From assembly GCA_031282905.1 (NCBI GenBank), contig JAITCV010000024.1:1-17590 (forward strand): a stretch of 17,590 nucleotides of DNA, read 5' to 3'. Below are positions 1 through 7,547 of this stretch, piece by piece. A model generated the notes under the pieces. The model had not been told where the DNA came from and did not search any database. It saw only the letters and a list, made by a program, of their open reading frames with translations. Origin of the DNA: Azoarcus sp. Lineage in GTDB: Bacteria > Pseudomonadota > Gammaproteobacteria > Burkholderiales > Rhodocyclaceae. The number at the start of each line of letters is the position of its first letter. Position 1 is the first letter of the stretch. The translations under genes and the position numbers were made by a program.

Positions 1-795
1 GGCGCCGACCTGTACCTGATCGCCACCCCGTTTGCCGGGCTGCGCGAAACCGTGCGCGCCCTGCGCCATCAACCCGATCGGCCCTTGATCTGGGCATGCA
101 AGGGGCTGGAAGCAGGCAGCGGACGGCTGGCGCACGAAATCGTCGCCGATGAACGCGGCGCGGATGTTCCCTGCGGCATGCTCACCGGTCCCAGTTTTGC
201 CGCCGAGGTCGCGCGCGGCCTGCCCGCGGCCATCACCCTCGCCGCCCGCGACCCGGCTTTCGCCACCACCTGGGCCCAGGCATTGCACCAGCCGCGGCTT
301 CGCCTTTACGCCAACACCGACATCGTCGGCTGCGAGATCGGCGGCGCGCTCAAGAACGTCATCGCCATCGCCGCGGGTGTTGCCGATGGCATGGGTTTCG
401 GGCTCAACGCCCGCGCCGCCCTCATCACCCGCAGCCTGGCCGAAATCGCGCGTCTGGCCGAAACCTTCGGTGGCCGCGCCGAAACCCTGATGGGGCTGGC
501 CGGCATGGGCGATCTCATCCTCACCTGCACCGGCGACCTTTCCCGCAACCGTCAGGTCGGTCTGGCGCTGGCCGCGGGCAAGACGCTCGATGACATTCTC
601 AACGACCTCGGCCACGTCGCCGAAGGCGTATCCACGACGCGGGAAGTCGCGCGCCTCGCCCGTCTGCACAATATCGACATGCCTGTTTGCACGACCGTCG
701 ACGCCCTGCTCCACGATGGCCTTGCCGCGCGCGAGGCGGTCGAATGTCTGCTCGCGCGCGACCCGAAACAGGAAAACCCACATCGCCCATCCTGA
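1..795 (+). CDS. gpsA: NAD(P)+-dependent glycerol-3-phosphate dehydrogenase, 5' end cut off
   Basis: This enzyme interconverts dihydroxyacetone phosphate and sn-glycerol 3-phosphate in the cytoplasm, supplying the backbone for phospholipids. The reading frame is open to base 1, so 264 C-terminal residues are visible. Compared with the usual length of about 330-340, roughly 70 N-terminal residues are missing, including the Rossmann GxGxxG motif. Diagnostic stretches include LIWACKGLE, GPSFAAEVARG, GGALKNVIAIAAG (with the catalytic lysine), NARAALITRSLAEI and GLAGMGDLILTCTGDLSRNR. The GTG at base 52 is internal, not the start. No convincing intrinsic terminator follows the stop; only a GC-rich stretch with the repeated word ATCGGCGCGC is seen near 800-830. 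Family assignment is secure. Confidence 0.96.
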   Translation, partial: GADLYLIATPFAGLRETVRALRHQPDRPLIWACKGLEAGSGRLAHEIVADERGADVPCGMLTGPSFAAEVARGLPAAITLAARDPAFATTWAQALHQPRLRLYANTDIVGCEIGGALKNVIAIAAGVADGMGFGLNARAALITRSLAEIARLAETFGGRAETLMGLAGMGDLILTCTGDLSRNRQVGLALAAGKTLDDILNDLGHVAEGVSTTREVARLARLHNIDMPVCTTVDALLHDGLAAREAVECLLARDPKQENPHRPS

Positions 796-941
796 GCGCC
801 AATCGGCGCGCATGCGGACATCGGCGCGCCGGGGGGAAAGAAGTTTCAATAGTTCCCAGTGAAAATGCTCCAACCCCATGATGAACCGATGTAGTATTCC
901 AAGACTTTCATCTCCATCACTTACATCACGGAGTGTTTCAC

Positions 942-1424
942 ATGAAAAAAACTCTTCTCCTGGCTGGCTGCCTGCTCGCCTTCGGTAGCTCTTCAATTTG
1001 GGCGCAGACCGCGACCCAACCCATGACTTTACGTGGCGCGATCTACCTTTATGACCACCCGATCACAACGGGCGCGGGGAAAAAGCTCGTCGGACGCAAC
1101 TGCGACGTGTTCGAAATCGTGCTCGATGTCGAATCCGGTTTTACCGATCTCACCATAGCCGAGGGCAGCGACAGCTTCGATTATGTCGATCGTATTCATG
1201 CCGACGCGGCGATGTTCGCCTACACCCTGTATTCGCAAGAGCGGATCAAGAGCTTTACGCTGGCGGGCAGACAAAGCGGCGCGCTCCAGCAGGTCGGCTC
1301 CGCCACCTTCTTCGGGTACTGCTTCTCGACCAAGGAAGACGGGCAAGTGGCGCTGTATGACGAAATCAATCATTCCTGCCTGCTCTCCGACGGCACCACA
1401 GTCCCGAACTGCCAAGTGGATTGA
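942..1424 (+). CDS. Small secreted protein consisting of one unnamed Cys-containing domain
   Basis: Function unknown. The protein has 160 residues. ATG 942 is chosen over GTG 933 because a GGAG at 930-933 sits 8 bases before it and the product then starts MKKTLLLAG, a good signal peptide, with likely cleavage after SIWA (residue 21). The rest (about 28-160) is a single domain that recurs at the C termini of the protease at 1620-3827 and the repeat protein at 16196-17590. Shared landmarks are LRGAIYLY, NCDVFEIVLDVESGF, DLTI, AAMFAYTLYS and FGYCFST, plus two C-terminal cysteines. An LAGC string at residues 7-10 resembles a lipobox, but the hydrophobic stretch continues past it, so ordinary export to the periplasm or outside seems more likely. 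Existence of the gene is well supported; its role is not known. Confidence 0.85.
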   Translation: MKKTLLLAGCLLAFGSSSIWAQTATQPMTLRGAIYLYDHPITTGAGKKLVGRNCDVFEIVLDVESGFTDLTIAEGSDSFDYVDRIHADAAMFAYTLYSQERIKSFTLAGRQSGALQQVGSATFFGYCFSTKEDGQVALYDEINHSCLLSDGTTVPNCQVD

Positions 1425-1455
1425 TGCTCCCTGCTCGGAACATCAGCCAAGTAGC

Positions 1456-1486
1456 GGCGCGACTTTCCGAACCGGAAAGCCACGCC
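1456..1486 (+). terminator. Possible weak terminator hairpin after the small secreted gene
   Basis: An inverted repeat with inner arms CTTTCCG (1463-1469) and CGGAAAG (1473-1479) and outer arms GGCG/CGCC forms a stem-loop about 30 bases after the stop at 1424. The nearest T-run (TTTTT) is about 10 bases further on, so intrinsic termination is uncertain. It may instead be a structured leader element of the protease gene that follows. Confidence 0.3.
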
Positions 1487-1619
1487 GAACAACTTTTTGG
1501 GCACCTCGAAAAACCTCCGTTTCAGCAGGAATTGAAGCTGTAACCTGTTGATTTGTAAAAAACTTCGTGTTTGAAACATGGAGTTATTCGAGCCCTTTCC
1601 ACGATGGCGGATCGCGATA

Positions 1620-3827
1620 ATGACCAAAACATCATTCCTGTTTTCCAGTGTTCTTTCCTCCGTGCTGTTGGCCTTGAACAGCTCGACGGCCACGGCCCAG
1701 TTTTCTTCCGATGAAACGATTCTCCGCGTGGAGCCCGCTTTTGCGCAGGCCGTCAGCGAGACGGCATCACGTCACGTGGCACTCGACCGCGCCGTGGCCG
1801 CCCCCCGGCGCTTCGTCCTCGATCCCGTAGACAACGAGCAGGCCGTGCGCGCCCTGCGAGCGCCCGCGCAAACAACGGACAGCAACGGGATCGTCGCGCC
1901 ACGCCAGCAGATCGGTTTCAGCCGCGAGGTTCCCGCGCTCAGGCGACCGTCCCTGGCGCGCGCGCAATTCGACTGGCAGGCCCAGTCCGATGGCGGCCAT
2001 GCCGCTGCCATTGCCATCGCCTCGCCCGACGCAGTCGCGCTGCGCTTGGGCATCCGCGTGTTCAGCCTGCCCCGCGAAGCGCTCATCCGTGTTTACGCCC
2101 CCGGCGACACCACGGCGACCGTTTTCACCGGCGGTGAAATCGTCTCGCTCATCGCGCTCAACCTTGCTGCGGGCGAACTGAGCGAAGAGGCGCACGAATG
2201 GTGGTCGCCCGTGGTCGAGGGCAGCGAAACGGTGCTCGAAATCCTGTTGCCGCCCGGCATCGAGACCACGACGGTCGACATCGCGCTGCCACGGATTTCC
2301 CATCTCTTCGCCGGCGCCAGCACAGACTGGGACGCGGAAGGCTCGATCGAAAAATTGCGCGAAACCTCGTCCTGCCGTCACAACGCTGTCCGTTGCTACG
2401 CGGAGTGGGATACCGTGAGCCGGGCCACGGCCAAGATGGTCTTCAGTGACGGGGGCGGTTCCTACCTCTGCACGGGAACCTTGCTGAACGACGCTGACCC
2501 CGCCACCGACATTCCTTACCTATTGACGGCCCAGCATTGCATCAATACCCAGTCCCAGGCGTCGAGCTTGACGACCTATTGGCTTTATCGCGCGACGACT
2601 TGCAACGGGAGCAAGAAAGAAGCGGAGTTGGTCAGGTCTGGCGGCGCCAAGCTGCTCTATCAAACCAACAATACCGACACGGCTTTCCTTCGTCTAAACG
2701 AGCAGCCGCCAGCGGAGGCGGCCTATGCTGGCTGGCAGGCGACCCTCCCCGCCAAGGGCCGGGCGCTGACCGGCGTGCATCATCCCAATGGCGATCTGCA
2801 AAAGATCTCGTTCTCCACCCTCCAACATTATGATGAATGCATTGTAGTCGATGGTGAATCCGGGTGTTACATGGATGTTGCAAGCTCGGAATCCAACCAC
2901 TTCACCGTCAAATGGAGTTCCGGAACGGTCGAGCCCGGCAGCAGCGGCTCCGGCATCTTCGATACATCCGGCAAATATCTGGTGGGCACCCTGCATGGAT
3001 CGGCATCGCCACTGGACTGCTCGGATGAAGATATCTACGGACGTTTCGATCTGCCCTACAAGGCCAAACTCCATGAGTATCTCAATGCGGTCAGTGCCAC
3101 CAACCGGACGCTTGCCGTGAGTCTGCTCGGCAATGGCGACGGCAAGGTCAGCGGCTCCAATATCGACTGCGGCAGCACGTGTTCCGCCCAATATTCCAAC
3201 AACACCTCGGTGACGCTCACCGCCACCCCCGCCACGGGCAGTTCTTTCGTGGGCTGGGGCGGCGCATGTTCGGGAACCGGGGCGACCTGCACGCTCACCA
3301 TGAGTGCCGATCGTGAGGTCACTGCTGGTTTCAATGCGTCCCCGTCGCCAATGCCGCCGGGCGAAATGAGCCTGCGCGACGCAATCTACCTCTACAACCA
3401 GCCGATATCCGGGCTCGCCGCGCAGGTCAAGACTCTCGCCGCCTACAACTGCGATGTATTCCAGATACTGCTCGATGTCGAATCCGGTTTCACCGACCTC
3501 ACCATCAGGGAAGGCGCCACCGCCAGCGGTCCGCGCACCACTTATTCCGATCGTCTGTACGACACGGGGGCGATGTTCTCTTACGCGCTTTATTCGTCGT
3601 CCCCGGTCAAGCTGTTCGGCTTGGCCAGATACCGCGACAGTGGTTCATCCGCCTCGATTGGCACGGTGACTGTTTTTGGCTACTGCTTCTCGACCCGCAC
3701 CGACGCGGTGGTGTTGATGCATGACGCGAACACGGGCCTTTGCCATCGTCCCGGCGACGTTACCGTGAGTTGCCCGACGATTCCCGATACGCTGTCGCAG
3801 CCTTTGGCGAACGAGGGCGAGCAATAA
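1620..3827 (+). CDS. Secreted lysyl-endopeptidase-like serine protease with a repeat and an unnamed C-terminal domain
   Basis: Probable extracellular trypsin-fold protease of 735 residues. ATG 1620 is preferred over ATG 1578 because it gives a clean signal peptide (MTKTSFLF...STATAQ). Residues about 30-245 are a propeptide-like region. The catalytic domain spans about 250-490: His306 in LLTAQHC, Asp353 in NNTDTAFLRL and Ser442 in EPGSSGSGIF. From memory of Achromobacter protease I (Lys-C), the EPGSSGS context, the LHG histidine and the Asp just before YGRF (residue 471, equivalent to the lysine-selecting Asp225) are all kept, so cleavage after lysine is inferred. Residues about 496-573 form a bacterial InlB-B-like repeat (GKVSG, WGGAC), and 583-720 are the unnamed domain also found alone in the upstream gene. 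The cysteines suggest disulfides. Protease family is firm; specificity is inference. Confidence 0.9.
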   Translation: MTKTSFLFSSVLSSVLLALNSSTATAQFSSDETILRVEPAFAQAVSETASRHVALDRAVAAPRRFVLDPVDNEQAVRALRAPAQTTDSNGIVAPRQQIGFSREVPALRRPSLARAQFDWQAQSDGGHAAAIAIASPDAVALRLGIRVFSLPREALIRVYAPGDTTATVFTGGEIVSLIALNLAAGELSEEAHEWWSPVVEGSETVLEILLPPGIETTTVDIALPRISHLFAGASTDWDAEGSIEKLRETSSCRHNAVRCYAEWDTVSRATAKMVFSDGGGSYLCTGTLLNDADPATDIPYLLTAQHCINTQSQASSLTTYWLYRATTCNGSKKEAELVRSGGAKLLYQTNNTDTAFLRLNEQPPAEAAYAGWQATLPAKGRALTGVHHPNGDLQKISFSTLQHYDECIVVDGESGCYMDVASSESNHFTVKWSSGTVEPGSSGSGIFDTSGKYLVGTLHGSASPLDCSDEDIYGRFDLPYKAKLHEYLNAVSATNRTLAVSLLGNGDGKVSGSNIDCGSTCSAQYSNNTSVTLTATPATGSSFVGWGGACSGTGATCTLTMSADREVTAGFNASPSPMPPGEMSLRDAIYLYNQPISGLAAQVKTLAAYNCDVFQILLDVESGFTDLTIREGATASGPRTTYSDRLYDTGAMFSYALYSSSPVKLFGLARYRDSGSSASIGTVTVFGYCFSTRTDAVVLMHDANTGLCHRPGDVTVSCPTIPDTLSQPLANEGEQ

Positions 3828-3855
3828 ACGAAACTTGCCTGTAAGCAAAAACCTT

Positions 3856-3886
3856 CCGGGGGCGTCGGCATTGCCGACGCCCCCGG
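3856..3886. terminator. Strong bidirectional intrinsic terminator between convergent genes
   Basis: A perfect 14-bp GC-rich inverted repeat (3856-3869 with 3873-3886, 3-base loop) lies between the protease stop at 3827 and the stop of the small - strand gene at 3902. Read on the - strand the stem is followed by AAGGTTTTTGC, and on the + strand by TTTCTTGC, so it probably ends transcription from both sides, more strongly on the - strand. Confidence 0.88.
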
Positions 3887-3901
3887 TTTCTTGCACCCCC
3901 G

Positions 3902-4108
3902 CTACAGTTGACGCAAGCGGATCACGAAATATTTGAGCGTATCGCGGTCGAACAGCGTGAGCCGACTCATGGCGAGGAGCCAGCCAGCCAGCGCGCGCAA
4001 ACCGGGCGCGAACCCTGGCCCGCCCAGGCCATTGCAGCGGAACGGCAGATGCATGAGTTGGATCTTCCACACCGGCAATACCATCCGGCGACGACGTCCT
4101 GTGCTCAT
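3902..4108 (-). CDS. Small basic protein downstream of the glycosyltransferase-HAD gene
   Basis: I do not recognise this 68-residue protein. It is probably a real gene. Its ATG is preceded by AAGGAA at a normal spacing, it starts 16 bases after the stop of the large glycosyltransferase-HAD gene on the same strand, and its stop lies 15 bases before a strong terminator. It is very basic, with RRRR at residues 5-8, a hydrophobic central stretch around LRALAGWLLAM (too short and interrupted for a clear membrane helix) and a C-terminal end of FDRDTLKYFVIRLRQL. One cysteine is present. The position suggests it is made together with the surface-glycan enzyme, perhaps as a partner or membrane-associated accessory, but nothing in the sequence fixes a function. 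Confidence 0.6.
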   Translation of the reverse strand: MSTGRRRRMVLPVWKIQLMHLPFRCNGLGGPGFAPGLRALAGWLLAMSRLTLFDRDTLKYFVIRLRQL

Positions 4109-4124
4109 TTGTATTTCCTTGTCA

Positions 4125-7100
4125 TTACTTTCGTTCGGCTTTGCGCAAATGGAAAAAGCGCGCCAGCGCCGGTGCGAATGGTGTGCGCATGCGGGCGAAA
4201 ACGGCGTAACGCCATGGCAAAAGCGTCATCTTGACCATCAGCCGCCGGGGGTGAAAGAGATCGCGCCAGCCAATGCTGCGCGCGGAAAGATCGAGCAGGT
4301 CGTCATGACCGAAATCTTCGGTATGGGCAAGCCGTCCCAATTCGCGCGCTTCGCGCGACGACGGATAGACCACCGCGCGCTCGGTGAGCGCGAGCGCATA
4401 GGGTTTGAGCGCGTCGAAATCAAGGCCGGTGAGCCGCTGCGCGGCATGGAAATGCTCAAGACAGAGCAGGACGCCTTCCTGGAGTTGCCCGATCAGCGGA
4501 TTGCAACGGAGTTCGGCCTTGCGATCCGCGGCGGCATCGTCCTTGAACACGGGTTCGACCTGCCCGTCTACGCGCCGGTAGCCGATGGTGGTCGCATGCA
4601 TGGCTCTTGCCCCCTGCTCGAACAACTCCTCGAAATCACTGGGCGCGCGCTCCTGGGGCGCGGCGCGATGGCGGTCGAGCATCAGCCCTTCGATCGTACC
4701 GGCAGAAAGCGGCGCTGCCGCGTACATGCCGGTGACAAGGGCGAAATAGTAACCGTCGATGTGCGGACACCCCGCCGCGCCACCGAAAATCGTGGTCATG
4801 AAACGCTGGATGGTTCCGTTCCAGCCGATGTCTACCATGGCGACCCGCGAGTAATCGAAAAAACCGATGCGGGCGAAATAGTCGCGCAACAGCGCGCGTG
4901 CCTCGACCCCGGCGGGACGAACCAGATCCTGCACACGATCATCGGCGATGAAAGCAGCGAGACGGGGATCGTTCCAATCGTCGAGACGCTCGTCGATCGA
5001 CTCGAAACCATGTTCACGCGCCAATCCGGCGAAGGCTCCGGGATCGAGGCCGTAAGTCTTGAAAATGGAGAGCAGGCCGCGTTGCTTGGGGTTGTAGAGG
5101 CCGACGACGGCGTGATCATGGTCGAGTCCGTCGGCGAGCGCGGCGCTCGCCACCACCCGTCGGCTGGCATACGCATAAATGGCCGGCGGCAGCGCGATGC
5201 GCGCGTGCGCGCCCCAGGCTTGATACATGCGCATGAAAAGTTCGCCGTCGCGGGCAAGGAAATACACGGCTTGGGGCCGATCGCGTTGCACGCGCTCGAC
5301 CAGCCCCAGCAGGAAAGTCGAGAAGATCGGCCCCAATACTTCCAACCCGTACTGAAAGAAGAAATCATCCCGTTTGGCGCGGGCATCGAAGCGCAGCCGC
5401 TCGGTGACGATTTCGGTCAACATGCGTCCCGGCCATATTCCTCCCCTGCTGGCGAACATCGCCGCGGCCTGCTGACGACGACGACGACGGCGCTCGTGAC
5501 GTTCATCGAGAAAAACCCCGGCGAGTCCCTGGCGCGCCGAAGCCAGCGCGTCGGAATGGAAATTGTCGCCGACATGCAGCACCCGTTCCGCGCTCACGCC
5601 TTCCTGGGCCAGCATTTCGGCGAACAGCCGTCCTGTATATTTGCCGACGCGGTGTTCGGACGAAACGTAGATCCGGTCGATCAGACCCGCATAGCCAAGA
5701 TCGTCGAGCAAGGCTTTCAACGGGCGTTCGCCCAGATACATGTCGGAGACCGCGATGATTCTCAACCCCACCCCGCGCGCCCACTCCAGGAAGAGACGGG
5801 CATTGGGCTTGGCCACCAGAGCGAGGCGTTCGAGTTCGTGTTCGCGGGCGGCAGCGAACTCGATCAGCGCCTGCCGTTCTTCCGGGGCGCGCCCAGGCGC
5901 GACCTGGTCGATCCATGCGGCAACGATATCGTCATAATGGCATTCATGGTCGCCGCCCGCGGCCTGCGCTTCGGCGCGCAGCCGTCGTTCGACTTCATGG
6001 CGCGCCGCGAGCAGCCGCGCCGCATCGTCTTTGGCACCCAGACGTTCCCCCAGAAGTGCGGCCACGCGTTCGATGATTTTTTCAGGAGGTTCGATCACGC
6101 GCGCGACCAAGGTATCGAAGACGTCGAAGGATAGCGCGGACAGCCGCGCGCGCCGCGCTTCCACCAGACGACGCAAGGCCGCGAAATGACCGACCTTGAT
6201 CACGGGCGCCTCAGGCGCGGCCAGCATTCTCCGCAGCCCTGCCCATGTCGCGCGCCCACGATGCCGGAGCTTGTCCAGGCAGATGCCGAACGCACTGAGC
6301 AGCGGCCGGCGATGGAAACCGGCGATCACCTCGTCGCGTTCGGCGATCCAGCCATCGCGCTCGGCGATCCAGTGGTCGCGCTCGGCAACCCGGTGATCGC
6401 GCTCGGCGATCCAGCGGTCACGATCATCCACCAGTTTCCGCCAGTCGCGGTCCTTGGCAACCAGGGCTTCATGGCGGAGCGCAAGGAGGATTTCCTGCTC
6501 ATGACGCTCGGTGCGCGCCCACTGCTCGGCCAGATAACGCAGACGCGCGGCATCGCGCCCGGCTTTCGCGCTTGTCGCCTTGCCTTTGCCTGCCAGCAAG
6601 GCGGGCAGATGCTCGCGCAACAGCGCCGAGGTCTCTAGGTTGGCTTGCAACGGATTTTCGCTGATCGTGTTCGTCCCATGCAGGCGGTAATCAAGCAGCG
6701 GTTCATCGATCCAGCCCAGGCGCGCGCCATGGACCAAGGCGCGCAACAGGAAATCGTAGTCATGGACGAAACGGTGCGCGCTGAACGGCGCGAGTTTTTC
6801 CCAAAGCGGGCGCGAGAACACGAAATTCGATGTGCTCATGAATACATTGCCCGCGAGCAGGGTCGCCACCCAGTCATGGGTTTCGTGCCACACCGCCTTG
6901 AGGTTGTCGAAAGCGTCTATCCACCAGTGCGCGCTCACGACTTGCCCATCCTCGCCGATCAAGCGGATGTCGCTGCCGACCAGATCGTGGCCTTGTTCGA
7001 GCAGGGCGAGGCAACGCGCGAGCCGCCCGGGCGCGTAACGGTCGTCGGAATCGAGGATGGCCAAGTATTGGCCGCGCGCTTCGTTCAACGCTTGCTCCAG

Positions 7101-7316
7101 GGTGGCGTGCGCTCCCTGATTGGCCTCGTTACGGTCGAGCCGCAGACGGTGATCGACAAACGCGGTCAGAATCCGCCAACTACCGTCGGTCGAGGCATCG
7201 TCACGAACGATGACCTCCAGATCGACATCCTGAGCCAGTGCGCTGGCAACGGCTTCCGCCACGTAACGCGCATGGTTGTATGAAGGAATGATGACGCTGA
7301 CGAGAGGGGAGGCCAT
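4125..7316 (-). CDS. Family 2 glycosyltransferase fused through a coiled coil to a HAD-type hydrolase domain
   Basis: Large three-part protein (1063 residues), likely cytoplasmic and involved in surface polysaccharide or glycan assembly. Residues about 3-215 are a GT-A family 2 glycosyltransferase (SPLVSVIIPSYNHARYV, RDDASTDGS, AILDSDD at 86-92). Residues about 265-335 are a charged helical linker with four near-identical heptads of the WIAERD type. Residues about 392-605 form a HAD domain of the COG5610 kind: nucleophile Asp398 in SFDVFDTLV, Ser524, Lys559 and the GDNFHSD acidic motif near 584-589. Position +2 after the nucleophile is Phe, not the usual general-acid Asp. The long C-terminal part (625-1063, e.g. 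YFLARDGELFMR) is usual for this group but has no function I can name. ATG 7316 is chosen because it places the glycosyltransferase core at once; an upstream TTG at 7361 is unlikely. No clear Shine-Dalgarno is seen. Confidence 0.88.
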   Translation of the reverse strand: MASPLVSVIIPSYNHARYVAEAVASALAQDVDLEVIVRDDASTDGSWRILTAFVDHRLRLDRNEANQGAHATLEQALNEARGQYLAILDSDDRYAPGRLARCLALLEQGHDLVGSDIRLIGEDGQVVSAHWWIDAFDNLKAVWHETHDWVATLLAGNVFMSTSNFVFSRPLWEKLAPFSAHRFVHDYDFLLRALVHGARLGWIDEPLLDYRLHGTNTISENPLQANLETSALLREHLPALLAGKGKATSAKAGRDAARLRYLAEQWARTERHEQEILLALRHEALVAKDRDWRKLVDDRDRWIAERDHRVAERDHWIAERDGWIAERDEVIAGFHRRPLLSAFGICLDKLRHRGRATWAGLRRMLAAPEAPVIKVGHFAALRRLVEARRARLSALSFDVFDTLVARVIEPPEKIIERVAALLGERLGAKDDAARLLAARHEVERRLRAEAQAAGGDHECHYDDIVAAWIDQVAPGRAPEERQALIEFAAAREHELERLALVAKPNARLFLEWARGVGLRIIAVSDMYLGERPLKALLDDLGYAGLIDRIYVSSEHRVGKYTGRLFAEMLAQEGVSAERVLHVGDNFHSDALASARQGLAGVFLDERHERRRRRRQQAAAMFASRGGIWPGRMLTEIVTERLRFDARAKRDDFFFQYGLEVLGPIFSTFLLGLVERVQRDRPQAVYFLARDGELFMRMYQAWGAHARIALPPAIYAYASRRVVASAALADGLDHDHAVVGLYNPKQRGLLSIFKTYGLDPGAFAGLAREHGFESIDERLDDWNDPRLAAFIADDRVQDLVRPAGVEARALLRDYFARIGFFDYSRVAMVDIGWNGTIQRFMTTIFGGAAGCPHIDGYYFALVTGMYAAAPLSAGTIEGLMLDRHRAAPQERAPSDFEELFEQGARAMHATTIGYRRVDGQVEPVFKDDAAADRKAELRCNPLIGQLQEGVLLCLEHFHAAQRLTGLDFDALKPYALALTERAVVYPSSREARELGRLAHTEDFGHDDLLDLSARSIGWRDLFHPRRLMVKMTLLPWRYAVFARMRTPFAPALARFFHLRKAERK
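6334..6417 (-). repeat. Four tandem 21-bp repeats coding for heptads in the coiled coil
   Basis: Four 21-bp units start at 6334, 6355, 6376 and 6397, each built on TCGCGCTCGGCGATCC plus five variable bases, followed by a decayed fifth copy. On the coding strand they give the heptads RWIAERD, HRVAERD, HWIAERD and GWIAERD in the linker of the glycosyltransferase-HAD protein. The 21-bp period preserves the frame, so copy number could change linker length without breaking the gene. Confidence 0.85.
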
Positions 7317-7466
7317 GCGCGATACCGGCGAAAAGTGAAACGAAACGCAGAAAGCCCACAATGATACTCGCTTGCCCCATCGGAAAGAGCACGCTTTTTC
7401 CCTTCTTCGTCAACAGCGAGGGCCGCTGGCCCGTGGTCTTTCCATGCGTTTTGTGTAACGGAGCCG

Positions 7467-7503
7467 TCCATGGATTGCCATGTCGCTGTGCCTTGCAATG
7501 ACA
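7467..7503 (-). repeat. Possible REP-like interspersed repeat fragment after cusB
   Basis: On the - strand this stretch reads TCATTGCAAGG, then CAGCGACATGGCAATCC, closely resembling the dispersed TCATTGCGAGG...AGCGAC...GGCAATCC palindromic repeat that I recall from many bacterial genomes. The ends carry ATTGC/GCAAT inverted words. Only one copy is clear here, so the assignment rests on recall rather than on repetition within the window. It lies in the 231-base gap between cusB and the glycosyltransferase gene, which otherwise shows no gene. Confidence 0.4.
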
Positions 7504-7547
7504 ATTCGAAAAGATGCAAGGGATTTTCAATCTTGCCCCATTCGGCT

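Noticed and set aside
942..1010. Lipoprotein signal (LAGC) in the small secreted protein
   Set aside because: The cysteine comes very early and the hydrophobic core continues past it to a good SPase I site after SIWA.
3366..3827. The unnamed C-terminal domain as a known sorting signal (T9SS, PEP-CTERM, LPXTG)
   Set aside because: No PEP or LPXTG motif, no terminal membrane helix with basic tail, and the inferred host group does not use T9SS.
3645..4070. Antisense frames behind the protease tail that resemble frames behind the repeat-protein tail (ending TTASVRVEKQ)
   Set aside because: The likeness only mirrors the duplicated sense-strand domain; it is not independent evidence for an antisense gene.
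3933..6134. Long + strand open frame of 733 codons
   Set aside because: It lies antisense to the well-supported glycosyltransferase-HAD gene and reads as low-information Arg/Gly/His-rich protein typical of GC-rich shadow frames.
6334..6417. CRISPR-like array
   Set aside because: The units are contiguous 21-bp coding repeats without unique spacers and lie inside a gene.
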